Part shown: positions 1 to 11,813 of the stretch, in pieces
How the letters are laid out: each line of letters opens with the position of its first letter
Numbering within the stretch: position 1 is the first letter of the stretch
From: Filobasidium wieringae
Lineage: Eukaryota; Basidiomycota; Tremellomycetes; Filobasidiales; Filobasidiaceae
Direction of reading: 5' to 3'
DNA length: 64,000 bases
Assembly: GCA_001600055.1 (NCBI GenBank)
Contig: BCIV01000002.1
Location: 996,287 to 1,060,286 of the forward strand
The notes under the pieces: model-generated
Database searches by the model: none
Told to the model about the DNA's origin: nothing
What the model saw: the letters and a program-made list of their open reading frames with translations, nothing else
Program-made: the position numbers and the translations under genes

Positions 1-770
1 AAGCAGAATAAACGGTCCTGCCTGGCTCAATTGTCTATGACACGTCCTATAGTGGATTAAGCGTGGATGATCGCATCAATGCATAGATCAAGCTATCTGA
101 CCAACATATGACGTGGGAAGAGTTCAAGGCAACCCTTGGGCAGCACGATTTGCGGTCTCTTTGGAGCGAAGGAAAAGGAAGTCTGCTTCTCACTTTGTAT
201 TGACCCTGTGTCGTTACAACCGGGGGCAACTTAGTCGGTTTCACTTGATGTCAGTTGGCAGGTCCGGCCTAATGCCTGGTACTACGCTACTCGAAACCCG
301 ATTACCTTCAAATACCCCAGGAAGAAGTAGACATGGTCATCGAGATGAGGCGCAGAAAGCCACTCGTTGCATACGAGCGAATTGTGAAGGAGGTTGGAAT
401 CAGTACATATAGTGCTTGGTGGATCACAAAGTACCCAGAGTGCAAAGGGATGGGAACTGCAAACACGCCCATCTCGAAGTTTTCTCACGGCGAATGGGAC
501 CCGAACAGGGTCCGCAGGCAGCAACTTCTACAAGAGGTTAGTATTCGGTTGCTACAGGTGAAAATCTTAGGTTGACTGTAAACTACCCACTACGAAAGGT
601 ATCGAAAAACGCATCGGCAGAAGAGAAACCATATTGACTCGTGAGTAGGAGTGTCCGGTAACTTTGCTCACACCACTCCGATGGGTCATATGAAGTACAG
701 TGCTATGATGCCCAGATCGTTGTTGTGACGAAGGTTGAGGTATTATAAAGGTATGGGAACTACGATACAA
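1..770. other. Unassigned left edge, no gene recognised
   Basis: The strip holds only short overlapping open frames of up to about 100 codons on both strands, and none gave a recognisable domain. A plus-strand frame at 333-575 has mixed composition with several Arg, Lys and Trp residues. It could be a relic of an older coding element, but nothing in it identifies a family. The right part must carry the 3' untranslated region of the zinc-knuckle gene that ends at 771. No terminal repeats, tRNA or other structured element was seen. Confidence 0.4.
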
Positions 771-2009
771 TCAGAAGACGACAACCTTTGGCTTCTTAGG
801 TACTCTTGCGACAGATGGAGCCTTCTTGACAGCCGGAGCGACTTTAGCAGCAGCAACGACAGGCTGAGTTTTAGCAGGGGCAGTCTGAGCCTTAGGAGCC
901 GGCGCGCTGTTCTCCGGTAGATCCGCGTTTCCAGTAAACACTCCAGTCTCTCCAGCAATCTCCCTTGTCTGACGGTCAAAGTCTCGCTTCTCTTTGATCT
1001 TCTTGGCCAGTTTCTGGGCTTTCTCCGTGGTCTTCTTCTCGGCTGCTTTCTTTTCTAGTTCTACCCTCCGTCTTTTGACGACCATGAAATCGTCCTCATC
1101 GGCTCCAGCTCCGCTACCGATTCCGAATACGACTGCTCCATTCTCATCACCCAAAGCTTTGAGTTCATCGTTCACGTCGTCTTCCTCAGGCTTTTTACCC
1201 CGCTTGTCGTCTGGGCAGTCACTGGCACGATGATCAACCTTGCCACACACCTTGCAGCTTCCACCGTTAGGGTAGACCCCTCTGTCGTTCTGAGGGCAAG
1301 TGGATGCTAGATGTCCTTTCTGAAGGCAGATGAAGCACGAGGCGAAGGGAAGGCCGACTGAAGCTGGTTTAGGGCATCTTGACAAGGGATGTTGAGTGGA
1401 ATCACACCTGCACAAAGATCGTACACCAGACATTAGCGACCGACTAAGCTGAAACTGGGAGCCAAAATTACCTGTAACACCGTCCTCCGCTACCAGCAAC
1501 GTCCGATCCCATCTTCCCCTTCCCTCGCTTCATACCCTTCTGCGCCTGAACCTCCCCTTGGCCAACAGGGGCGTCTGGCGTCTGCGCTGCCAACAGCACG
1601 TTAGGGCATTCTCTTGCAGCATGACCCTTCTGCCGACAGGCGAAGCAGACCGTGGATGCGTTCTTGTTTTCGATTCGTCCCACTCGACGTTGCTCGGATT
1701 TATCAGCTTTACCTGAATGCAAGAACGTAGTTGATTAGCGATTGTCTTGCAATTGCGAAATCAGGAATGGACATGGGACTTACGCCTCACATCCTCGTTT
1801 CTTCCCCATCCACCGGAGCTGGCTCCACCCTCAGCGGAATCTGCTTGTGGCCTCTTCCTCTTCTTGTCGCCATCTGAGGCTTTGCTGCCAGATTCATCTG
1901 CAGCACGCTTAGCCCCCATATCAGAGGATTCCGCCTTTCCAGTCAGTTCCTCCCATGTGGAACCAACAGGGCCCTTTTTAGGCATTCCGAATGCAGTCAC
2001 TCTTGTCAT
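771..2009 (-). CDS. ZCCHC9-like zinc-knuckle (CCHC) protein
   Basis: This is a 367-aa protein from three exons (2009-1784, 1712-1472, 1407-771) whose phases close exactly. It carries four CCHC zinc knuckles: C-F-A-C...H...C in exon 2, one spanning the exon 2/3 junction (CYRCDSTQHPLSRC), then C-F-I-C...H...C and C-K-V-C...H...C. The tail is Lys/Glu-rich and coiled, and ends in a basic Ala/Pro/Lys stretch. Knuckle number and spacing match the ZCCHC9 family, nucleolar RNA-binding proteins linked to ribosome biogenesis; that role is family knowledge only. Splicing the second intron completes a knuckle, which supports the intron. It is divergent from the gene at 2398, with a shared promoter of about 390 bp. 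A generic zinc-knuckle protein is the alternative. Confidence 0.85.
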
Positions 2010-2397
2010 TTTCAGAATACCAAGTTATACTGGAGCGATGTAGTTTGTCCAGAATTCAGCACTGATTTGACGTAGCTAAATTCTGAATAATCTGATTTAT
2101 CTTGTAATTTCGAAATTCCCAAGTGCGAGCGAGATCTTCGGCGGAAGCAGAAAGTTAGAGATATGCATGACAGTACTAGTCGGTTATGCGTTTTTGACTT
2201 GTGCCGTGTTTCAGGCAGGCCCACCTTTGTGAACCCTTGTTTCAGGCAAATTCTCTCCTGGTCGAATTCTTGTACTTACAAGCAGGCAAGAATCCAGTCT
2301 TTTGAAAGGAAATCGGAATGGACAAGTACCTCGTTGCTCTCATCTCTCGGATTACGAGACAGCCTATTGCTTCAACAGTCCGAATTGGCGCGACAAT

Positions 2398-5116
2398 ATG
2401 GCCATGACTGCCAAGCGTTCCAGAGGTGCAGTGCTTGCAGTATGGACTACCTTGAACCTCATAAGACTTGCAGGGATATCAGCTCTATTAGCTGCCATGG
2501 CAATCCAATGCATATTGATGGCGAAGTGAGCAGTACACAAAGGGAAGTCAATGACATCCTGCTGATTTAATATCTCCTATTCTGCAGAGACTTCTCAGCA
2601 AGCAGCAAACCCGTTTCCGACTCAACAACAATTCAGGAGGGCCTACCTATATCTTTAGTGTCGGTCACGGTCTCCGCTCCAAGTAATACTGGTATGCAGT
2701 CTATCGGCGCTCCTGTCACGTATGTCACGAAAAACCAAGCGGCCTCAAGCATTACCAGCATTCCAACTAACGGTGAGTTAACGATCAAGCTCATTTTCGG
2801 ATAAGCATCTCATTGATCCATGAATCAGTCGCAAAGGCTGTGACATCATCGAATCCCGTGGGATCGGATGTTCCTTCCCTTCTCCTATTCCCGAATGGCG
2901 CCACCCCATCCGCAGCATCCCCCACCGAACCGGTGATCGCACTAGTATCTCAACCCTCTTCTACCACTGCGGTCGGGGGATATCCTCCTTTCAGTACTCC
3001 AGGGGCTATACAAAAGCGTCAAGATACCTCGAATGGTACAGATTTATCGAAAGTATCAAGCCAACCTAGCGAGCCGCGTTACTATACAGACAGTACCGTT
3101 CCTATACAAGCTGGCGGGAGCATGTGAGTCCTACGCCATCTTCATGTCAAAGCCTTCTCGATTGACGAAGTTCTGCCTGCCAAGATTCGCTGTCATCCAC
3201 CGCGTGTTATCGATCGCGCTCCTGGTTATCTTGGTGATGGGTGAACTAGGCCTCCCAGAAATCTTCCTGGTTGAAAAACTTGGCGCGCTTAGTATGATCA
3301 GCAGTCCCTTCTGGCTTGGAGTGGGTAAGATTTGGTGAGTCGGTCTGACATACGATTGATCGGAGAGTAAGACTGAGTTATTTTCGAGTTTCCCAGGATA
3401 GGAGTAAACATGGAACGGCATTTGTGAGTTGTAAAACAAAGAAAATGATGAAATTGTGCTCAACCTTAGACGCGCACGCAGCATCTCGAAGAATTATATG
3501 TGTTGCCGGGGTATTTCTTATGCGGGCTAGGAATCTTAAACGTCTTACTTGTAAGTATGTAAATCCCTCATAGTCTACCTCGTGATTAACACCGCTTTTT
3601 TTCATAGGCGCTTCCCTTGATCTGGAAACAGCGTAAAGCCAATTCTTTCCCTCACCTAGACTCTCGTGATGTCTATCTAGAGTACAACTTCAACTATCGA
3701 CTGCTCTTTTGGAGACCCGTACCTGAAGCTGTTTATATTCGAGCATATGATGGAAAAGGGATCGCTGCTTTACAAGCAAAGATGGGAGTGGGCGATACGA
3801 GTTACGACGAAAAGAGATCGTTTGAATCCTCTGACGAGGAGAAAGGAGATTACCCGACATTCTCCGGCGGTTCGCTTACTGATTCGGAGAGCCAAATCGA
3901 GCGAATGACTCGGAGTAGTAGGCGGGGATCTCAGGACGAGCAGAGTCAGCCGTTAAGCGTTATCGAGGAGGAGGATTCAGATGAGGAAGAGGTCCTGAGG
4001 GTTACTAAACGGCCTTCCCAGCAGGCTTTAGATAGGTATAGCAACGCTTCCGGACAAAGCGTGGCTAGGCCGCCTGAGGTTATGCCCGGTATCCCGCCTC
4101 AACTACAAGGGATGGTAACGAATGTCCAGCCTCGGTTCGCTAAAGGAGGACTTCCTACAATCAATCTATTACCCAGTACTCCTTCCACTATTGCCTCTGG
4201 TAAACGATCGGTGAAGTTTCCCCGACCGGATTCCATGTTTAGTACCAGTACTGCCAGGACGGCTTCGTCAAAAGGATCCACCGATACCAGACGACTCACG
4301 CTGCTCAAGGAGACCGCCAATGCATTCCCTTCCCCACCTGATCGAGTCTTGGCTCACACCAAAGCCAAGCCGAAGCCTCATCTGGTGAATCCACCCTCCC
4401 TGGATCAGTCCAAATTGATGCCCCCAAAGAAACAGAACGCTCGTCCTCGGTTGTCTACGACTTCAAGATCTTTGGATGCAGACAGCAGAAATCCGAGTGC
4501 TGCTCCTAGTCAATTTAGCAGACCCCCTCCTCGTAGAACTGCCAGCGATGAACAAGTAGAGAGGGAAGAATCCATAAGTCCTAAAGACCAGCTGGATAGC
4601 TGGAAAATGCCTGTCCGACCCGTTTCTGCGATGAGACCTGTGGAACCTGATGCGCCTCATCAGGCCGCGCGCCGATCAGTTCGGTTCAACTTGCAAAGAG
4701 CGTCAGTGGATTCCGCCACGAGCGATGAGGATGGCTTGAGTTTGGATGACATCCTACCTAGACGTCATGCTACAAGCGCGCTTCCTGACTCGATGAGGTA
4801 TGGGAGCGGCAAACAAGGCAAGATACCTAAGCCGACCGTGGAAGATGAGCAGGACGATGACGACACCGAGCCAAATCCCTTCGAACCGGTGAATCTGCAG
4901 CGAAAGAAATCAAACTCTTCCACCAGAAGCTACATTCCAGGAGTCGCATTGACCACTGCGGGTGATCGAGCTTCTTACCGAAATTACAACCATGGCAATC
5001 CCACCCATTCCGATAGTGTCAGCTCTGCCGATGGGTTATTACCGAATTCACACTCTGAAACACCTAATCCATCCAATTCCCGAAGAGATAGAAGGAAGTC
5101 GTATGCGGTTGTATGA
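2398..5116 (+). CDS. Four-helix membrane protein with long Ser-rich cytosolic tail
   Basis: This is a 789-aa protein of seven exons (2398-2525, 2588-2772, 2829-3123, 3185-3334, 3402-3423, 3470-3550, 3608-5116) with a closed reading frame. Helix 1 is near residues 10-35. A Ser/Thr/Pro-rich loop of about 150 residues follows, probably lumenal or extracellular. Three more hydrophobic segments lie in exons 4-6. A tail of about 500 residues is acidic, Ser-rich and disordered. The helix layout resembles fungal uncharacterised proteins of the DUF7598 type, but I cannot confirm that. Exon 5 is only 22 nt. The start was placed at 2398, just before the first helix; an in-frame ATG at 2302 would add 32 residues. 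The stop codon is directly followed by a 9-bp minisatellite. No function is proposed. Confidence 0.75.
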
Positions 5117-5120
5117 ACAT

Positions 5121-5201
5121 ATGAGATGTATGAGATGTATGAGATGTATGAGATGTATGAGATGTATGAGATGTATGAGATGTATGAGATGTATGAGATG
5201 T
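5121..5201 (+). repeat. Exact 9 x 9 bp tandem minisatellite
   Basis: The unit ATGAGATGT is repeated nine times without interruption, starting 5 bp after the stop codon of the upstream gene. It therefore lies in that gene's 3' UTR, or in the spacer before the tricalbin gene. The unit length is a multiple of three and contains no stop in several frames. That explains the long artificial open frames on both strands here. Confidence 0.97.
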
Positions 5202-5477
5202 GCTGATATAAATCGATGGCCTGATAGAGGTGACGGTAGACGAACAGTCTGTGGTTCCGGTGACAATCTGATGCATCCGTGATTTGCATCCGGTGTTGTT
5301 ACCTGAATCGTCATTCCGCAGCTTGAAGTAAGATTGTCTTTCATTGAGTTTGCTTGAATGCCATCAAACAATCATCAATTCAGATCCATAGAGATCTTAT
5401 CTGCGATCTGCATACAGATAGTACAGCAACCTTCCATCCATTCTTCGCTGCAATCTAAGCCAACTGCGTCCCTTGCC

Positions 5478-8400
5478 ATGTCAGGCGACGGGATAGTCCA
5501 TCAGGATTTTGCAGCAGCATACAATCTAGGAGCTGCCATCTCCTCTACGGTCGGAAATGGCGATGATCGACCTGGCCCTAATCTCCACAACTCACATCAT
5601 AACGAAGAGCCTGCAAGTAACATGACTGCAGCCTCCAATGCTTTCATGCAAGGTGCAACGGAGGAGAGCTTCAAGAGGGAAGAGCAAAGAGAAATCGGCA
5701 AGGCATTGTCCGAAGACCTGATCAACGGTGCCAAGATACACGTGAGTCGAAAAGGGTTTACTACCTATGTATGAGAAGACGACTCAAAAAAAGCTTGCTA
5801 TGTAGACATTTGATCCAGATGCTAGTACTGCAGAAAAAGTAGCAGCTACCGCCGGAAATATCGGATCCATGGCACCGCTAGGAGGTCATGCTTCTCCCCT
5901 CGATACGGGCGTGGCTCCCTCTGCCCGACCTGTCGTAGTCGACCAGACCAGAGTGTCCGAGCTACCTATACCTACAATAAGGATAGCGGATATCAACAGA
6001 GCTTCCCGTGAAGAAGGAGAAGGGGTTGGCGGGGAAAAAGTAGCGGGAAATGAAGGCGCTATCGGTCAAGGCGTCGGAGCGAATTTGACGGAGAGCGTGG
6101 TAGGGTGGTTACAATCTGCTGGAGGTGTCGCTTCCAACAACACTATCGCGGAAAAATCAAACGAAGAAACTCGGGTACTAGGCTCAAACATCTTGACTGA
6201 GAAGATCCCCATCGAATTCTACGGGACCGCCTATCACAATGCAGGACTCATCTTGTTCGCCGTGCTCGCAACTCGAGCGATAACTCTCCTCCGGTTGAGT
6301 TGGGGATGGATCATCATTCTGCTCGCATTCTGTATGAGCATGTATTCCATCTCGATCGAGCGAACGAGAGCACGGGCACGGGACGATATTCAGAGAGAAT
6401 TGATGAAAGTCAGGTTAATCACTGAGACGGAAACGGCTGACTGGATCAATAGTCTGCTGGATCGGGTGTGGTTGATTGCCGAGCCATTACTTAGTGGTAA
6501 GTGGTTGTTCACCAGACCCGGATGAAACGGTTGGCTAAAGCTCAAAACCCCTTGTTCCAGCCACTATCGTTGCTACCGTCGATGATGTTCTGAAATCGGC
6601 AGCTTTCGGTCCTGTCGAATCCATGCGGCTTACAACCTTCACTTTGGGTAACAAAGCTCCTCGGATCGACCATATTCGAACATACCCCGCTACTCCCGAC
6701 GATGAAGTGATCATGGAATGGGCTCTTTCGTTCACTCCGAATGACATTGAAGACCTAACACCGAAGCAAGCCAAGCGCAAGGTTAACCCGAAGATCGTAC
6801 TTTCCATCAAGTTGGGAAAGGGTCTAATTGGTGGTGCTATGCCCGTATTGTTGGAGGATATCAGGTAAGTGTTAACGAATTGTATCGACGTAATCAATGA
6901 AGCTGAACTGCAATCGCACAGTTTCAAGGGAGAGATGAGAATCAAGTAGGTGGAACGTCATCTACATTGCCCAGGGTGTCGGCTGAACCTGTGCATTCAT
7001 GCAGACTGAAATTGATGTCCAACTACCCTCATGTTCAAATGGTCCACATGTCGTTCATGGAGAAGCCGGAATTTGATTACGTCTTGAAGCCATTAGGAGG
7101 AGAGAAGTTCGGGATGGACATCAACTCCATTCCCGGACTCTCAGGTTTCATCAAGGAACAAGTCCATGCCAAGTAAGCTATGTTACGACCTTTATTCGGC
7201 CTGATGAGCGACTGATCGTTGAACTTTTTGTCAGCCTTGGACCCATGATGTAAGTTTCACTGGCTTTTGATTTGTCACAGTAGCTAAGACATCCAAACAG
7301 GTACGACCCAAATGTCTTCACTATCAACCTTGAACAATTGCTCTCAGGAACACCTTTAGACTCAGCGATTGGCGTTCTCAAAGTGCATGTCGAATCTGCT
7401 AGAGGCTTGAAGGCCACAAAGGTTGGAGGAGGTGCTCCTGATCCATATGTCACGATGGGTATTGGTCTCAGGCCTGCTATCAATAAGACAAAGACTATCG
7501 ACAGTACAGCGAATCCTACATGGAACGAAAGCCAGTATATCCTCATCAACTCGCTTATGGACACCTTGCACCTATCTATCTTCGACTATAACGAACATCG
7601 AGCAGACAACCTCTTGGGTACGATATCACACGAGCTTGCCGGCTTAGCTGCTGATGCCGAGCAGGAAGGTCTTACTGGCAAGGTCTTCAGCGACGGTAAA
7701 GATCGAGGGGAGTTGCATTATAATCTGTCGTTCTACCCGGTCTTGTTGCCACAAAAGCTGGCCGATGGCACAGTGGAACCCCCTGCAGATAGCACTACGG
7801 GAATCGTACGACTCACTATACATCAAGCGAAAGATTTCGATCTTAGTAAAGTGACTGGGACGCTGAGCCCTTACGCTAAAGTTTACCTCGGAAGTGGGCA
7901 ACATATACACCGTACTCCGACCATCAAGTCATCAAACACACCGATTTGGGAATCGTCTACCGAATTTTTAGTCCCGGACAAGAATCAGTCGACCGTTACT
8001 ATCAGGTTACAAGACGATCGAGAGTTTGCGAGGAATCCTGCTTTAGGTACCGCCACTATCCGTCTGACTGACTTATTAGAAGCCAAGAATCGACAACAGG
8101 ACTGGTTCCCTCTATCAAACGCTCGATCTGGGAAGATCCGTATCAGTACCGAATGGAAACCTCTCGGCATTGCTGGAGGTATCAGCGGTGCGGCTTCATA
8201 TGTAGCTCCCATCGGTATCATGCGGATCTGGATCAAGAAAGCTACAGATGTCAAGAATGTCGAATCGGCGTTAGGAGGGAAAAGCGATCCGTATGTTCGT
8301 GTAATGCTGAACAACCAGACGCTGGCTAGGACGGAAGTAGTCAACAACAATCTCAATCCCGAGTGGGATCAAATCGTTTACGTCCCAGTCCACCGGTTGG

Positions 8401-10941
8401 GAGAGCGTCTTCTGCTCGAAGTGATGGACTATCAGAACATCACAAGTGATCGGTCCCTTGGAACTGTCGAGCTGAAGGTATCTGATTTCGTGACGCCGAA
8501 TAACACCAATCCATCTATGCCTTTTATGTCGTCAGGAGGGCATGACGTTAACCAGCCAATCAGGCAGGCGCGCGGCCAAGGTACGAAAGGTACACTGTCC
8601 TACCATGCTTCGTTTTGCCCAGGCACTGCTCTACGTGGTGGAGTACACTTCGAGCCGACTACCGATGGCTTGGCAGCGATTCCAGAAGCTTTGACAAGCA
8701 AAGGGAGTAGGAGAAGCTCTTACGCGTCAATCAAATCCCATGCGTCTTTCCAGCGAGTACACAAAGGTGCACCCTCTGCCGACAGCACCCTGTTCTTCTC
8801 TCCTCCACCACTAGCAAACGGTGGATCTGCTGATACGGACGGGCGTTCTGTCTTTGAAGATGAGGACGATAACCGTAGTGTGATCGAGAACGAGTCAGGG
8901 CTAGACATGACACGGACCGAGCTATTGGCACAACGTAAGCAATACGCTCATACATATGTACTTACTTTGGCTAATCAAAGCTGGCGTGCCGGCTTGGAAT
9001 AGAATCGGGAGTTTTGGTGATTCAAGTCATTGCAGGACGCCTGTCCAGGCGGGGTCGTCTCGAAGTACTGATTGACGAAAGCTCTTGGCCTGCGTTCTCA
9101 ACTGCAAAGGCGCGAAGTCATCGGCAAACCTGGGATCAGATTGGAGAAGTGTTCGTGCGAGAGCTTGACTTCAGTCGCATCACCCTTCGACTGCATGAGA
9201 ACGACGAAAACGAAAAGGAAGATGTATACGCCCAGGTACAGGTCGATACTCGCAATTTATTGGAATCCGCGATCGTGAGTCGGTCGGTGGATAGACCTGG
9301 ATGTCTCGATCTGATGTCATTCGTCCCTCAGATGCAACCCACAACGTTTACATTGAGTTCCCCTGGGAATGGTGGCGAACGCTCTACAGTACTTCTCAGT
9401 GCTCGTTATGTCCCTGTACAAATCGCCCTTGAGCCAAGGGAAAGCATCAATAGTATGTTGCACGTTACTTGGTCAATGCGCCTCACTGACCCTGTTGGTC
9501 AACTAGATATGGGTTTGCTCCGAGTAGAGTTGGTAGATGGCAAGGACATCCGTGGGGTAGATCGCAGCGGCAAGAGTGACGTAAGTTATAAGTGATCCGT
9601 CTCTTAGATATCTTCCACTAACGGTATACTGGACAGCCATATGTGGTCTTTGAACTGAATGGCCGTAAAGTGTTCAAGTCTCAAGTACAGAAGAAAACGC
9701 TTACTCCTGTATGGAACGAGCGGTTCGAAACCATGGTCGAGTCCCGCGCGGGTTCTCGTTTCGAACTAGAAGTGTTCGATTGGAATCAAATCGAGACCGC
9801 GAAATCGCTCGGAACTGGAATCATCGACTTGACCGGACTGGAGCCGTTCGAAGCGTCAGAGATCGATGTCCCTATCCAAACGATCAAACACGGATCTAGA
9901 GGATATGTTCGTGTTCGATTGGTCTTTAGCCCTGAAATGATCATGCGCAGTCGCAAGAACACTTCGACCTTCTCGGCTGCCGGCCGGACCTTGACGTCAG
10001 TTGGGACTGCACCTATAGCTGTTGGCAAGGGGGTAGGGAAGGGCGTGTTCGCGGGCGGAAAGGGCGTTGCCCATGGGGTCGGAGCCCTCGGAGGATTCGC
10101 CGGACGAAAGGTTGGTCTCGTAAAGAAGAAGGATAGAAGTGGGCACGATGTGTTCGTCGAGGAACCATTTGAGGAGGTAGATAACATTACGACCGAAGGG
10201 ACGGGAGAGCGAGACGTCTATTCTACCAGCGGTGCATCTTTCGAAGCTCCAAATCACACGCGTGAACCGACTGACTCGCCTCATACGATATCGAAGAAGC
10301 AATCTTACGCTTCTCTCGGAGAGGGGAAGCGAAGCGTCTCGGTTACCTGCTTGAAGGGCAAAGAGATTGATGGGACGTCGACGGGCGAGATCAAGCCATA
10401 CGTTCATGTGCAAATCGGGAAGAAGCACCACTCGACAAGTCATGCGAAGAAGAGTTCGGAACCAGAGTGGCAAGTCTATCACACAGAATATCCATATGGT
10501 TGATCGCCTCGGCTGACACCCTTGATTTTGTTCCGCCAACCCGTCAACCCGTCTACAGGAACCAGACTTTCCGCTTTGATGTCTCGGCTGACGATCCCAT
10601 ATTGATCTTGAAACTTTTTGATCACAAAACGTTGGGCAAAGACAGAGAGATTGGCGAGGCACAGATAAATGTATGTATATGGATCCCGGGTCATCCAAGT
10701 GATACCCCGATCATTATACTAATTCAATCACTTCAATATCCTCGTCTATCTTTACGGCGACTTCGTTTAGTTGATCGATTATGAGCAAGCAAACGGACCC
10801 GCCGAATCATGGGTAACCTTGACCAACGGCCGGGGACAGATTCAACTCCGGCTCGAACCTACGAGCAACGATTTGAGTCGCATACGATCAGCGAGCGTTG
10901 GATCAGTGAAAAGTCCAGGTCGGTTCTCCATCAGAAAATGA
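5478..10941 (+). CDS. Tricalbin / extended-synaptotagmin, SMP and six C2-type domains
   Basis: This is a 1597-aa ER-plasma membrane tether predicted to transfer lipids at contact sites. Eleven exons close exactly: 5478-5741, 5806-6496, 6561-6864, 6922-6945, 7005-7172, 7235-7249, 7301-8934, 9003-9580, 9637-10469, 10559-10670, 10771-10941. A hydrophobic hairpin lies near residues 235-272 and an SMP lipid-binding domain at about 300-490. Six C2-type modules follow. Those with clear D-P-Y calcium-loop motifs are the first, third and fifth (APDPYV, KSDPYVR, KSDPYVV). The second and sixth have S-P-Y and K-P-Y, and the fourth is degenerate. Asp loss in those modules suggests calcium-independent binding. 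Exons of 24 and 15 nt fall within the SMP region. Intron 10470-10558 begins with GCAAGT, a GC-AG intron. ATG 5478 was chosen because upstream residues look like 5' UTR. Confidence 0.95.
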
Positions 10942-11813
10942 GTCCGGGCCGAATATGTTTGTTATCCGTTATTATAATTACCGACCGATGCTTGGCGAAT
11001 ACACGGTGTGTGCCTCCACGCATGTACGGTCCCGCATGTTGCAGGGTGTTCACCCTTGTGCCCTAGCGTGTTTGGTCTGACTCAGATGTCGCACTTGAGC
11101 CGTGATCGACGATTCGACGGGGTCTGTGTGACCATTCGCATGACGTGAAACACGATTTTTCCGAACACGCGGATGTCTTGAACGCGCTCGGCCCGCAAGG
11201 GAAGCCTAGGAACACGTCTCCCGCGCGGAACGGCCTCTCGGCTCGGAAGATATATCATCGCCGGGTGATCGAATTATCCTCCAAATTCAATTACTCCGCG
11301 TCGATCGTCACCTTCCGAGACATGTTTTCGTTCTAGCGTCCAAAAGTTCCGCTCGCTAGGGCTTCCGATCGCGAGGTGATGATTCAGTTCAGAATATCTG
11401 GAACGCGGGACGGGTGATCGAACTGATGGGTGACGATCTTCCCGGCGCGACCGGCAAAGGTGCACATCCACATGGAGGATTTCTTTTCCTCACGTCGAGA
11501 AGCTCGATTCCGAAGATATATAAGGAGACAGGAGTGAGGAGGTGTACAAACGTCCCTTGCTTCTTTTTACTCACACTCACTCATCTCCACTCCTCATCTT
11601 CTTCTTACTTACCTACCTCCCTCGTCCTCGTCCTCACCCAAAACCCACCACCCCCTCTCTCTCTTCAACACCTACCCACCTGAACATCTTCTCTCAACCG
11701 CAACCTCAACCACCCGCAACTCCACCCTCAACCCAAAACTTCACCGTTTCCATCCCCTTACTTTGCAACTTCACCACCTCACCGCCTCATCACCGCTTAC
11801 TCTCCACCTCAAA
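10942..11813. promoter_or_regulatory. Long promoter and CT-rich 5' leader of the Cpl1-like gene
   Basis: A TATATAA box sits at 11517-11523. It is followed by a strongly pyrimidine-rich leader running from about 11540 to the ATG at 11814. The motif GGGTGATCGAA occurs twice upstream, near 11264 and 11412. A strong TATA box, a CT-rich leader and C-ending codons downstream are typical of highly expressed fungal genes. The expression level itself is an inference. Confidence 0.6.

Noticed and set aside
3397..3423. Alternative acceptor at 3395-3396 for exon 5 of the Ser-rich membrane protein
   Set aside because: It leaves a phase that no downstream acceptor can restore; the acceptor at 3400-3401 (exon from 3402) closes the whole chain.
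5048..5371. Repetitive minus-strand frames with Ser-His-Thr or Ile-His-Leu repeats
   Set aside because: They are only translations of the 9-bp minisatellite and have no coding signal outside it.
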